Positions 47,796 to 60,239 of a stretch of DNA of 64,000 nucleotides are shown in pieces. Positions within the stretch are counted from its first letter, which is position 1; every line of letters starts with the position of its first letter. Source of the stretch: Sapria himalayana (lineage: Eukaryota; Streptophyta; Magnoliopsida; Malpighiales; Rafflesiaceae); the NCBI GenBank assembly GCA_029783825.1, contig JAREIK010002651.1, positions 120,333-184,332 on the forward strand, in the 5' to 3' direction. The notes below the pieces were generated by a model. That model was not told the DNA's origin and did not search any database. It was given only the letters and a program-made list of their open reading frames with translations. Both the position numbers and the translations under genes were made by a program.

Positions 47796-50700
47796 CAAGA
47801 ACTCTATCATGTTAGATGAAATTTAAGATAGAACTAATTAGATGAAATTTAAGATGTTACATCTTTAAACTGTAATTAAAATAAAAAAGCTAGATGATCT
47901 ATCCATAGAGAAACAAGTATGGTTGGTTGGAAAGATTATTGCGATCATATTATTATATTAAGTAATTTCTCAAAATATCATTAGATGAAGATTAAGTAAT
48001 GTTAGGATTATATTACATAAATTTATGACATCCAAGGAATATATTAAAATTAATAAAATTTATATTTTATATTATTTAAATACTAAATAATTTTAATTCT
48101 AATTTTCTTTTGTATTCTCTTAGCTCCTAAAGTATTGGTAGAAGTTAGATATCACTTAAAAGGGAAGCAATATGACAACTAAGAGCATCTAATGAGTGAG
48201 TTAATGGAAGCCTAGTGGAAAGACCATGTTACATGAAATCTTTCGTAGCCTTTGATATATGAAATATGCAACAATACTCATCCACATGGAATGCTTTTTT
48301 TTTTCACTATTATTCAAAATTACTTTTGGTTTTCATTTTAGTAGCTGATGGGGTCACTCTTTTATCACGAGAGCAGCATGGGCATACTTTTTTAGAAGCT
48401 AGTAAATTATATTTTGTTTTATTTTTATTAATTTCATCACTAATTTATTTGCTATCATGCACATCAATTGCTAAAAATCAACAAGTAGTAGGAACTAAAA
48501 AATAAAATATCTTGGATTAGAATACATATTCCAATCCAATTTACCTAAATTAAGTTGGCCCAACAAATTTCTCTCACTATCCAAGACGAGTAGACACATA
48601 CTAAAATAAAGAAATTAAATTTTCTTGACAAAAATAAATATAGTTAACTTATCAATAATATTTTTGTTAGTATACATATCCTAGAATAATAGATTTTTCT
48701 TTTAATACATCTCATATCCAATAATAATATACAATAATGTTAAATTTTTAGATAAATATATTGTACTCTGACTATAATGCCATATAGTTATTTATGTTAT
48801 CACGTGTCAAGTATGTAAAATTTTTTCATCCATAAAATTTATTTACAAACTTTAGTAACTATAATAAACTTATTCTTTAGATATTGTTGTACACATTTAA
48901 AGTTTGCATTTCCAAGATACCACTATCCATCAAAAGGTGATTACATGATACATATTTTTAGATACCAAGTGTTAGATCCAACCATTAGGGATCACCATGA
49001 AAACCAAACTTAACTCTAATTATATTTTTATTTGTATTGTTTTATTCATGTTATAATTTAGGTAGAATTGCTTATATAAGTTTAATAGTGATTAAAGAAT
49101 AATATCAATCTACGAATCCATATCAATCTCATCTCCAAGGATCCCTAGTTCATTCAGAAAAACATTCATTTTGAGAACATGATCACTTACTAAGGTACTT
49201 TCAGTCATTATAGTATTCATTAGAACTATCATGGTTTTCTAAATAGTAGGAGTCTTATTCCAATATATGTACTCGAGATTAGACATTGTGTCAGAGGTAG
49301 TAGTCATGGGCTTATGCCGATGTTAAAATATATTTAATATTGAAGCCAAAATATAACATCTATTCATCACATCACCCTTTACCTATTTTTCATAAGATTT
49401 GGCTTCCTTATCAATTTCTCCTTGATAAGGTTTATATGAGTATCTATGAGTACAAACTTGCACTTATGAACAACGAAGATTATGTTATGATTTGTTTTCT
49501 CGACTATATAATTGGTTTCAAATAATTTATTCTCTTTCAACAAATTTTCAATGAGATTATCAAGTTGAGTCAAGTTGTGCCAATAGTTATATTACAATAA
49601 AGAAAAAAAATTTATATTACAAATACACAGAGAAATATCCATTTGTATGGATATTGTTTCAAATTTTAATGAATTTTTAGAATTAAAACACCATTAAAAA
49701 TTACACATTTATATTTATAGAAAACATAATTAAAAATAAAATAATCAAATATTATTTAATAGGGTAATAAACAAAAGGAAAAAATAACTCCCATTTAATA
49801 TAATATAAACTTTCATATTTTATTTGTTCAAAGAACATATTCTATTATGGTATCCAACTCGAATTTGATGAGAGCATGCATTTTTTTTATTTTTTTTATT
49901 TTTTCTATCGTTTGGATTATGTTGGGTTTCCTTAGCTTTAGGCCTGAACACAACTCATATTTGGTTTAGCTTAATAAATGTCTAAAATGCAACATGTTTG
50001 AGTCCCCTCGAGTAAAAGAACCCAGCACAAGAAAAAACTCAAGTTGAGATTAAAGTATTATTAGGCTTAAGTTAAGTTAAGCTCGGGATATGACTATGAT
50101 TTTAGAAGAAAGCTACCACTTTAATGTTCATATCTTGAGCTTGAGGTAGCAACTCAAGAAAGTGGCTATGACTCTAGAATATTTCCTAATTTTTATATTA
50201 TACAAAACTGAAACACTAGGTAATGACTATAACTTCAGTCTAATATCTCTGTAACACAAAGTCACAATACTAAGAAATAGTCATGGCTTCATACATTTGT
50301 CAATCTTCTTCTCCATAAGAGCCATAATGTTTGGAATGGTCATGGTTTTGTGAATGACCTCTCACATCATAATAAGGTTGTGAGGCCTGTGACACTATGA
50401 AATGGTCATGGTGTTGTCATTGATCTCGCTTGATCATCATATTGTCATGTTATTGAAAAATAGTCACAAAATTGAAAATGTCTCTCATGTGAATCATATG
50501 AATGTTATACTAGAAAATGATCATGACATAAAGAATAGTCTTTTATGTGTCTCAAGTGGCCATGTCATTGTGAGTGGCCACGTCATAGTTTTGTATTCTC
50601 TCAAGAACTGGCGTCATGACCTTGGAGAATGATCATACTTGAGTAATGCACTCAGTAATATTTCATACCCCAAAAGTCATGGTGTTAAGTAATTATCATA

Positions 50701-51389
50701 ACTTTGACTTAAGTAGTTTTGCTTATATAAGTTTTTATAGTGCAAAAGTTGGAACTTTGTAAAAAGATCACAACTCTGACTTGAGACTAAAAAGTCATAT
50801 TAAAGATAAGATCATTGTACTAGGATATTACTAAAATGTTTAATACTAGTGAGATTCTTTGTTGTTGAAACATAAAATTATGGTCACAACCATTTAGATT
50901 TTAAAAAATAAGTATAGCTATGACTCAATGATAAAACATAGCTACAGAGAATATGATATATATAAATAGAAGAATTATGCTAACGAGTTGATAGGGTCAT
51001 GACATACAAATATTATCATAATCAATTAGTAGAGTTTTAGGAAAGAATAAACACTGAAACTATCCAAGACTCCATATACTACCTCTCAGCTAAATACCTC
51101 TAAAAACTTATTGATTTCATGACTATTCATCAAAATCCACCAAACCTTGAAGTCATAAAATTAATCTATAAATATATCATTTTCATGCTTTACCCATCAT
51201 CAAAGATTACCAAAAAATTAGTAACATTTGATAGTTTGAACAACAAATAAGTAGTACCATATTTAATGTTTGGAGCAATACCATCAAAGAGTTGTTATCT
51301 TCATCGATGATAAGTTGTATAGGCTAGCTTCATTATATAATTTTCTATTTTTCTTTTCTACTTGAACTTCTTTCTGTATTGAATTATAT

Positions 51390-52640
51390 TCCAAGTTTTA
51401 ATTTTTGGGGCTACCTTTTTTTCTCTCTTTCTCGGGATATCATGGATTTTTGGATTGTTGTGATATTATCCTCCCTGAATGCAATGACGGTAAGGATCAC
51501 CATGTCTTTTTGTTGGGCTATGCCCAATATTTTCATCATAGATCTCCAAAGTCACAATGTTATGATTTTCCACGGCTTCTTTCTTTCACTTATGTATCCC
51601 CATGGTCACTGTTGGTCAAAGCCATGCCTTTTATTACTACCTTTATATCTTGTTCTACTTCATTCGGATCCTCCAGAATCATTGATAAGCCATGTGTCCC
51701 TCTATCACTTCATTAGCCACCAGTTGGGATTCTCCATTTGCTTTCACTACTTGTATTTTCTCTAAATCCTTGACATCATTTTCTCCATGAAATTATGAAA
51801 GAATTTGAATGTTTTTCTTTTCTTTTCAACCTCTCTAGAATACTCTTCTTTGGATGATTTTGAAGTTGACTTACAAGAATGATGTGACTTCATAGTAGTC
51901 ATTCTTCTCAGTCTCAACTTACTTTCATAGTTCCGTAATTACTCTTCTATGTCATCCTCCTCAACTTCATTAGGTCATTAGTTGTCTACAAAATCCTTCC
52001 ACCTAAGGTATATATTTGTTGTTTTATAGTATAGAGGAGGTTATCTATCCTCCAATAATCTTTTTTGTCTTCATCTAACTCTCCACACCTTTGTGAAGAT
52101 TGAATTTCACTAGCTCATTGCGTACTCGAATCATTAACTCCCCCTTCTTGATATCAATGAGGGATTATCAAGTGGCTAAAAACAAACATCCCAAAATTAA
52201 TGGAGCATGTTGGTCTTTTTCATATCCAATGCCACATTTTCTTTAGAAAAATAAATATACCAATATTAAGCAACACATATCCAGGAATACCCATTAGGTG
52301 CTTTGTGGATCAATTGGATATTTGTAGTGAGAGAGAGGTTTAAGTAATATCATTGAGGTTCAATCATTGCATTATTGACAAAGACATCAAGGTGATGCTT
52401 GACTCCAAATTACATAGCAAATTTCAGAATATATGCCTCCCAATTATGCATGATATCATAATACTTTTCGAGTCTTTCAAATCGATTGAAAGTTATAACA
52501 TTCACTATATTTTTGTATCATATTCATTATGCATAATGTCTCTAATTTTCTTTACTACTCATGACATTCTTCATAAATTTTATAACTCAGTATCTGAGGC
52601 AATGCTTCAAAAAATTTAGATGCTTATACCTCACAAAAAT
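51390..52640 (-). pseudogene. Ty3/gypsy (Athila/Tat-like) gag-protease remnant, copy 2
   Basis: Minus-strand translation, interrupted by stops, is better preserved than in copy 1. From about 52,420 to 52,370 it reads LLCNLESSITLMSLSIM, matching the Athila protease segment usually written CDLGASINLMP. The catalytic Asp is replaced by Asn. From about 52,345 to 52,270 it has TKH..GI..DVLL. From about 52,215 to 52,090 it reads APLILGCLFLAT (as in ILGRPFLAT), SLIDIKKGELMIRV and VKFNLHKGVES. The 128- and 103-codon plus-strand frames at 51,379-51,765 are antisense shadows. Confidence 0.75.
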
Positions 52641-52879
52641 ATTAAGAATAATAAATATAATTTATTTATAATAAATTATAAAGCTTCAACAAATTTCTAT
52701 AACAATGAAATTTCATGACATTAGAGATTTATTTATTGTGCTTCATTGATTAGAATAATATCTATAATTTATTTATATATCTATCTAAGCTTCCTCTTCC
52801 TGGATTTTTTTGTAACATCGATACACATAAAGAAATACATGCTTAAAAATATTTTGTATGATCTTGCTAACATTAGAAA

Positions 52880-52884
<5 letters not shown>

Positions 52885-52929
<45 letters not shown>

Positions 52930-52945
52930 ATGTATGTATGTATAT
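52885..52945. repeat. (TA)n/(TATG)n microsatellite
   Basis: An uninterrupted TA run from about 52,885 to 52,921 is followed by TATG tetranucleotides to about 52,945. Confidence 0.9.
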
Positions 52946-53439
52946 GTCTATACATTATTTGTATGTAAAAAAATTGATTTTGTTGGTTTCAATGGCATTC
53001 TATATTTGTTGTGTTTTATGGTGATGAGATAGTAACAACAATTGTAAAATCTATCGACTTTTCAAATATTTTTAATTCTTAAATTTTTGCAAGAGAATAA
53101 ATTTAACATTATATTATATGATAAAGATTAGATTATCTATTTTATGAAGATAAAAATCAACGAGTAACATTCAATCATAACCATCCTATGTATTTTATTT
53201 CATCAATGTATATGAAATATCTTCAAATACAATTGATAAAATTGAAGTTGTATATATTCAAAAATTACCAAACATAATCAAAAATGATCTAACATAAGCA
53301 AATTAGTAACAAAAATATGTCAAAAAATAGATAATTAGCAAGATCATAGTTAGATCTATCAAAATCATATCACGGAAGCTCATTAGTCTTCATAATTACT
53401 TGAAATAATCATTAAAATTGTTAATAATTACTTAGAAAA
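52946..53439. other. AT-rich spacer; no gene seen
   Basis: Sequence between the gypsy remnant and the recognisable end of the LINE. It may be LINE 3' sequence, but I could not show this. Confidence 0.4.
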
Positions 53440-55735
53440 CATATTTTTCAACAACACAAAAAATTATTATTATTAACTAAGTTTTATCGTAACTACTTGG
53501 GTTCTCTTTATCGATCTTATTTTTTTCAAATCAATTTTGTTAGATATCTATTCACTTTCAATTTTTTAGTTATTAAATTCTTATATATAATTTATTTTTA
53601 ATTTATAGTGGGCCTCCTTCTAGTTTTTTCTCTCTCCATCCACTCAAAATAGTCTCATGCTTTCTAAGACATGCTAGATAGTTTGTGTTGGACGTGTTCA
53701 AATCAATTACAACAATTGTCTCCTATCTTATCATATACAAAAGTTATTCTAATTTTGCTTCTAAAAATTTCATTTTTAATTATAATATTCTTAGTCTAAC
53801 TACACATTCATCATACTTTGAACATGCCACTTTTTGATTGTTAACATTCAATTTCATATAGTAGGACTGATCTTATAGTTTTATAAATTTTTATTTTTAA
53901 TCTATTTGATACTCATCGATCACAAAGAATCTTTAGTCCGACTCTCTTTTTGGTCAATTCATTCTCAATCCTATTAGATACATCATCATCAATCTCATAA
54001 TCTTTATTTAATATAAAACACAGATACTTGAAATGAATAATACTAGATAATTCTTATTTTCCTATTAAATATTTTATTATTATTACTTGTAACATTATGA
54101 AACTTGTATTTTAGGTACTTTATTTGTCATGACTAATCATAAATCTCTTAGACTCGAGTGCAATTCTTAAAAATTTCTAGTTTTATATTTAACTTTTTTT
54201 CAGTCTCATTAACTAACAATATCATCTGCAAATAACACACACAAATGATTATCTCTTTGAATATATATTATCAATTCATTCAAAATTAATATAATTTAAG
54301 GACTGAGTAGTGATCCTCGATGTAGTGTTACAACTATTAAAAACTCATCTGTGATACCTTAACTAATCTTACTTTATATATCACTTCCTTGTATATATCA
54401 TTGATTTGTTTAATATACATACTTTTAGTTATTCTTACATAATATTAATTTATTGTAGTATATTGAGACTCTATCAAAAGTTTTTTTTTAAATTGATAAA
54501 TATTACATATAAGTCTTTCTAATTTTCAATGTATTTCTTAATTAAATATCTCGCCAAGTAGCTAGCCTTCATGGTAGATTTACTTGATATAGATGAAAAT
54601 TGATTCTTTGAAATCTTCATTTTTATTCTTAATCTATTTTTCATTATTTTTTTTTTTGCAAAATATCATATTATAACCTTTTGAGTTTAATACCTCAATA
54701 GTTATTACAAACTTGATCGTTTCACTTATTCTTATAAATTAAAGTTATAATGTTTGATTCTATTTATTTGATATCCTTTTTATCTTTATGATCTTGTTAA
54801 GCAATCTAGTTCATAATTTTTTCTCCTTCATTATACTTCAAACTTTGATAGGGATATTGTACAGTCCTATGATTTTTTTGGTATTCATTTTCTTGAAATC
54901 TTATATTATATTTATGGGTTTTGTAATCGCTACATATTTAAAGTTGTTTAGTTATCTAGCACCCTCGATATTCAAATCTAAATTTGTGATTTTTTTATAT
55001 GATCATGAAAATATATCTTATAACTCTTTTTGACTTCATTTTTTATTAAAATTTGATTATTTTTAGTGATAATGCATTTCATCTTACTAATGTCTGGCCT
55101 TATTCTTTCTTATCCTAACTAAATTATAAATTTCATTTTCTTTTTTTTTGTACTTTTGTAGGTTATCATACAACTCATCATATATGCTTGAAATTTAATT
55201 TCATTCACAATTCTTTTAGTTTTCTTTTTTGCCTCCATACAATTTCAAATTGTTTTCATTTTTGTTCTTTTACATTTCTTTAAAACAAGTTTCTCTCATC
55301 TTAATAGTTTGTTGAAACTTGAAACTAATGTCTTCACCACTAAATTTTTCTATGCAAATAAATATTTTATTTATACATGTCTACATCTCTCTAGATACAT
55401 TTTTTTAATATTTTGTGACTTTGGTCCGCATAGTATTCATAACTATGTCTAATGACTAGCATATACCGAGTGGCAAACTATTTTTACTTGTTATTTACTT
55501 TTTTTTTGCTAGAAATATTTATATTTCTATTTTTAAATTCAACTATTTTATTTTTGGATACTTATTTGAAGTATCTATATGATTTAGCTTTTTCAAACAC
55601 AAATCAATTATGACTAGCATATCTTGAGTGATTAAACATTCACTCAGTATTACTTTATAGTCTTTATAAAATATCTCATCCGCTCTCTTGATAAGAAAAA
55701 AAAAATAGAGATTTATATTTTGTGCACAATACACA
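53440..55735 (-). pseudogene. RTE-clade LINE remnant (endonuclease-RT linker, RT and C-terminal region)
   Basis: Minus-strand translation, full of stops, follows the plant RTE open frame in order. At 55,700-55,540 it reads FLIKRADEIFYKDYKVILSE then CLITQ (endonuclease C-terminal side). At 55,170-55,100 it has YDNLQKYKKKENE and LVRIRKNKA. At 54,770-54,690 it reads LIYKNK then CNNY.GIKL (as in IYKNKGD...NYRGIKL). At 54,640-54,475 it covers NQFSSISSKSTMKA then DLYVIFINLKKTFDRV. At about 54,236-54,219 it carries the RT active site in LFADDIVS. Below 53,900 it has HVQ.M and REKKLEGGP/ERRRP-like C-terminal pieces. The N-terminal endonuclease start and 3' end are not defined. Its RT is closest, from memory of families, to the BovB/RTE-like LINEs common in plants. 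Confidence 0.85.
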
Positions 55736-56139
55736 AAATATTTGATTTTTTGGGTATCAAAGTTTTGATAATATAAAAAAGCTTACATCAAATTTAAAAT
55801 AATTACGTTTTAGTGTATTAGAATTCAACAACCTGATTTTACCCTCCGAAATTTTAAAAAATATATTTAATTTATATTAATTAATATGAAACTTAATGAT
55901 AGAGAGCTATGAGCCTAGAACCTGAATTATGCTTTCAAATCCTCATCTATAGGATTCAAACTAATGCCAGACATCCCTTCAAAAAACATGTTATACCACT
56001 TCGACACATGAATTTTGTCAAAGGAACAAAAAATCAAAATACTTAAATATAAATACAAAATATATGTTACACATATAAAATTATCTATAAATATATGTAG
56101 ATATATAAACATATATAGAAATCGACAAACTTTTGTATA
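55736..56139. other. AT-rich spacer; no gene seen
   Basis: No similarity was noticed to other segments. The 134-codon minus-strand frame from 55,927 runs mainly through the adjacent microsatellite and is not credible as a gene. Confidence 0.5.
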
Positions 56140-56140
56140 C

Positions 56141-56197
<57 letters not shown>

Positions 56198-56254
56198 AAC
56201 ATATATACACACATAAAAACATATATAAATTGACAAACATATATATACATATTA

Positions 56255-56300
<46 letters not shown>

Positions 56301-56460
56301 TGTGTGTGTGTGTGTGTATGTATGCATGCATGTATAATTATACATAAGAATATAAATATATGTATATAATTATATATCAATATGCATGTGTGTGTTTGTA
56401 TGTATATATGTTTATATAGGTATATATATGTTTGTCAATTTATATAAATATTTATATATC
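56140..56460. repeat. Compound (TA)n/(TG)n microsatellite
   Basis: A TA run at 56,142-56,192, then TA at 56,268-56,287, TG at 56,287-56,317 and TATG/ATGC words to about 56,460. Open frames here encode Tyr-Ile repeats only. Confidence 0.95.
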
Positions 56461-56654
56461 GACATATATTTATGTATACTTATATATGTGTAACATTTAT
56501 TTTACATTAACATTAAATTATTTTGATTTATTGTTCTTTCAGTAAAAATTGTTTGTCCAAGTGGTATGACCTATTTTTTTAAGGGGATGCCATGATATCA
56601 GTTTGAATCCTACCAATGATAATTCAGTAGCATAATTCAGTTTCTCTATTTAGT

Positions 56655-57745
56655 GCCTGTTTAATAAAATTGAAAAATTTAAGTGTTGAAAAATTAAGAC
56701 TAAATTTTTAAGTATTAAATTTGTATTGAAAAACTATTTGATAAATTACTATTAATTGAATGCTGAATATAATATATTATTTGATAACTATAAATGCTAA
56801 TAGTGAAAATGATATATTTTACATATTACCCTTATTATTATTGTATTACATGTTATCCAACATAAATATAATTTCTAAAGAATTTTTTTTCACTACAATT
56901 ATTAATTATTATTAAAAATAAAATTTCTAAAAATATATCCTTAAATAAATCATAAATCCAAAAAAGAAATAAAAATGTTCAAAAAAATAACCAATAAGAT
57001 AACTCTTTAAAACTATCCAAATTTTTAATATAAAAAATACAAATTAACGAACAACTAGATGATTTACTATTTCTTCTCTTAAATTAATCATAAAAAAAAT
57101 GTTAGGGTTGGGGTTTGTGGTGGCGAAGAAAGGAGGAGGAGAAAATTACAGGTGTCAACCGGGCCGGCCCGGCACGAGGCACGGCACGGAAAAATTCCGT
57201 GCCCGGTGCCGTGCCGTGCCAGGCCAGAGCCGTGCCGTGCCAGGCCAGAGCCGTGCCGTGCCTGACTCGGCACGGCTCGGCACGCGGCACGCCACCCTGG
57301 CACGGGTCAGTCCCGTGCCGGGTGTCCCGTGAGCCTGACCCCAGGATGCCCCTCCCGCAAAAAAAGACCGCGGGTCGGGTCTAATTCGACCCGAGCCTCG
57401 GTCTTCCCGTATCCCGAACCGCTCGGACAGGCAAGCCCAAGCGGGCCAGGTAAGGCACGGCACGGCCCGCCGTGCCTACGGGCAGTGTCGGGCTCGGTTA
57501 TTTTTAAACCGTGCCCTAAAAATATAGGCCCGGCCGTGCCGGGCCGGCCCGTTTGACACCTCTAGAGAAAATAGATTAACCAACTAAACTGTAGCATGAA
57601 TAAGAAAATGAAAAAGAAATAAAAAAAAACAAAATGGTATTTTAAAAAATAAATTTTGTTGAAAATTTTCACTTAAAATTTTTAATGAATTTTCACTTAA
57701 AATTTTATATTTTCAGCTCCCAATATTTTTTTATCAAACGCACTT
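56655..57745. mobile_element. Possible AT-rich MITE-like element hosting a GC-rich MITE
   Basis: The left sequence AGTGCCTGTTTAATAAAA (about 56,652) and the reversed right sequence AGTGCGTTTGATAAAA (about 57,750) resemble each other, followed in both by TTTAAGTG-type words. This suggests terminal inverted repeats of an AT-rich element that later received the hAT MITE at 57,147. No target duplication was identified, and the borders are approximate. Confidence 0.4.
57147..57564. mobile_element. GC-rich hAT MITE, 418 bp, with perfect 8-bp target duplication
   Basis: The left end TACAGGTGTCAACCGGGCC and the reversed right end TAGAGGTGTCAAACGGGCC form TIRs of about 30 bp with two mismatches. They are flanked by the exact 8-bp duplication GAGAAAAT at 57,139-57,146 and 57,565-57,572, the hAT signature. 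The interior is unusually GC-rich (CGGCACGG, GCCGTGCC, GGCCAGAGCC), with an internal 24-bp tandem repeat near 57,215-57,265. No transposase is present. Six overlapping frames of 62-102 codons are artefacts of high GC. The perfect duplication suggests it inserted fairly recently compared with its neighbours. Confidence 0.93.
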
Positions 57746-58654
57746 AAAAATTTTAAACTATTGAATATTTGATAATAAATTATTCTAGTTTTTATTAAAA
57801 ATTATTAAATTTTTCTAAATAAGTTATCGATTAAAATACTAGCTTGCACTTATATTGTTAAATAGATTTAGCTATCATTAAAATAGCTTCAAATAAATTA
57901 TATGCATCTTCGGGTTATTTCTTTATTACATTGTGTTTCAACTATATCTATAGTGCATATTCTAACATAATTTATTTTGTTGTTAAATATTTGAGCTTGG
58001 AACCAATGCTCATGATTTTTCAATAGCTAGATAACATGTATTTAAATTCACCATGTGCACCGCACAATGGTCATATAATTTATGGTGGAAAAAGTAATGT
58101 CAGAAATTTCAAGTATCTTCCCAATTATTTATACTACTTCTAAAGGTGCATTTAAGCCCTATCCTTGCTCTATCTTTAACTAAATAATATTCCCAATTTG
58201 ATTGCAATGTGGGTCAAATTTCATTTTTACTAAATCAACTCCAAAAATAAGGAAATGTGGATTTCTATTGTATTTTGATTGCTATTGGATCATTAGCCAT
58301 TACAAATTATATATTTTTATAATTGTTTACTTAGTGATTAAAGTCATGGTTTTTCTCTAGGGACTTGAGATGAATTAAGTCATGACATTAAAAATAGTTG
58401 TGACTTCAATTTACGTATTAGAAATTTTTTTACCTTGCAATAAAAAGACATAAATCTTGATAAGAAAAATAGATGATCCATATGAATAGAAGTAAAAACA
58501 TTTCTTTTTTATTCCATGTTTTATTCCTTTTTTTTCTTCTTTCATGTGGGTATGGTTCGTCTAATATAGATTAATTTTTCTCATGCTTGAAACATTAAAC
58601 TAATATAATGGAATCCCGACACTGTTTCTTGGGTTGGTATCGTAGGCAGGCTCT
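57746..58654. other. AT-rich DNA; no gene seen
   Basis: Nothing recognisable apart from isolated GTCATG words near 58,340-58,400. Confidence 0.5.
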
Positions 58655-59455
58655 AACACTTGGGGTCAAAATATATGTATTACCTTTTGATGGATATTAG
58701 TATCTTGGAAATCCTAGTTACAAATTTGTATAACTATTGAATAATGAGATCGAGTTCATTTTGTTACTAAAGTTTCTAAAGAAATTTTATAGATGAAAAA
58801 GTTTTTAATAGACTTTGATATGTGATAGCATCCATATAATATATGGCATGATACTTAGTATAATATATTTATTAAAATTTAAATTTTATAGTAGTCAAAA
58901 ACCTCATTATATATTACCATTGGATACAAGATATCTTTGAAAACACATTGATTTTTTTTTAAAAAAATTATTATAATTAAAAAATTATAAACAAATATCA
59001 TTGATAATCTATATATTTATTCTAAAAAAAATTAATTTCTTTATGTTGGAATGTGTCGCCTCCATATAAGATAGTGAGAGAGATTTGTGTGGCCATTTTG
59101 AGCTAGGTAAACTAATTTGGATTGTGTGTTTTATATTGATTTCTTTTAATTTTAAAATAATAATATATAATTAGTATTTTAATTCTAGATATTTTAATTT
59201 CTAGTTACTACAGCTTTTATGATTTTTAACAGGCGATGTGTTAATGAAGCAAGAAATTAGATTAAATTAAAAAAAAATAAAATATGAGATGTTTTTAGTT
59301 GTTAAAAAAGTAGGCCCAAGGTGCCCTCATGATAAAGGAGTGACTCCATTAGCTTATTGTTTAAAAAAATAGTAATTTTGGATAATAGTAAAAAACAAAG
59401 TATTCCATTTGAAAAAGTATTGTTGTATTTTTTATAGATCATTGGAGATGGAGGG
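58655..59455 (+). mobile_element. Large copia-related repeat, partial inverted copy A4
   Basis: The reverse complement of A2 15,790-16,465 aligns here: CTAACACTTGG, TACCTTTTGATGGATA, GATGAAAAAGTTTTT, GATAGTGAGAGA.ATTTGT, and CCTCATGATAAAGGAGTGA. Only the central part of the core is present. Its right end lies directly beside the LTR fragment at 59,475, so one element probably inserted into or broke the other. Confidence 0.75.
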
Positions 59456-59474
59456 CTTCATGTCATGGACTTAG

Positions 59475-59940
59475 CCTTTTTGCAAAGCTTCCATGTGACA
59501 CTTATGTAACTCACAACTTGGATGTTGTTAAGTCATACTTTTGTTTCCCTTGCAAGTTATATTCAACTTATATCAATAGTTTAAGAGAACGGAAAACCTA
59601 AAATAACAATAGAAAAAAAAGATTTAGTATTCAAAAAAGATTTTTACAACTTGGTGATTTGCTAATGAGGCCACAACCTCTTTTATGCATATAATTAGAA
59701 ATGACTAAAACCATGGAAGGTTCGAGACACTTTAAAATACTCTAGATCCTTGGAATGTTTTAGATATTTAAATCCTCTATACCTTTCACACTTTACTTGG
59801 AATGTTTTGGAAATGAATGTTTCTCCATGTTTCTAGATCCTTCCCACCTCTATATGGAAACCACCTTAAGAGTTATTTGCATCCATTTGATTGGGAAAGA
59901 GGCCCTCCATAGGTGGTGATGTGGTACTCTCTCACAAATG
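59475..59940 (-). mobile_element. Partial LTR of the Ty3/gypsy family (3' side of the element)
   Basis: Similar to the left part of the LTR at 63,485-64,000 and 26,133-26,580: AACTTCCATG-like start, TTCAACTTAT, AAAGATTTAGTATT, CTCTAGATCCTTGGAA and TTACTTGGAA blocks. Similarity stops near 59,935, where the internal region starts. The part of the LTR distal to the coding end is therefore missing, and this 3' LTR is truncated. Confidence 0.65.
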
Positions 59941-60239
59941 ATGTAGATGTCCTCGTCTATCCTCATGCCTAATACTACTCGATCTATTCTTAGAATTATA
60001 ACAATGTCATTATTTATCCCAACAATCTTCGCTTTCTATTAGCCCCTTCTATTTTACTAAGCATTACTTGTGCGATCGGAATTTTTTTTCTCTTATTTCA
60101 GTCTATCATGATGTAATCTACCTCTTTGTCATAATATGTTACTACTACAGTACTACTATTGTTGTCTTCATAGAAATCTCTCGATTTGGATTCTATTTAT
60201 CTTCATGATAGTGTTTGATATTACTAATATAAAAGGAAA

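Larger units (their letters stand above)
42140..51290 (-). mobile_element. Large copia-related repeat, copy A3, split by a hAT element
   Basis: Outside the hAT insertion this block is collinear with A2. Segment 42,140-42,409 matches 14,755-14,985, 46,334-46,915 matches 15,000-15,540, 48,050-49,980 matches 15,590-17,490, and 50,000-51,290 matches 17,500-18,795. Segment 46,915-48,040 is present here but missing from A2. It includes repeat B copy 2. On the minus strand, around 49,045-49,250, the translation MNVFLNELGILGDEIDMDS followed by IIL.SLLNLYKQFYLNYNMN resembles the copia gag domain. No intact polyprotein remains. Confidence 0.8.

Noticed and set aside
48950..48970. Second primer binding site (TTGGTATC on the minus strand) in copy A3
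   Set aside because: Only 7-8 bases match, and it lies downstream of the gag-like segment on the coding strand, the wrong side for a primer binding site.
51379..51765. 128-codon plus-strand frame as a membrane protein gene
   Set aside because: The segment is antisense to an Athila-like gypsy remnant and is shared with a decayed copy at 23.6 kb in which the frame is not kept.
55927..56345. 134-codon and 67-codon minus-strand frames
   Set aside because: They consist mainly of Tyr-Ile and Thr-His repeats produced by TA and TG microsatellites.
57099..57125. Telomere-like TTAGGG/GGTTTG sequence
   Set aside because: Only a single imperfect occurrence (TTAGGGTTGGGGTTTG). Plant telomere repeats would be tandem TTTAGGG units.
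57088..57556. Several overlapping frames of 62-102 codons as genes
   Set aside because: They arise from the GC-rich interior of a hAT MITE with clear inverted ends and target duplication. Arg/Pro/Ala-rich frames on both strands overlap each other.
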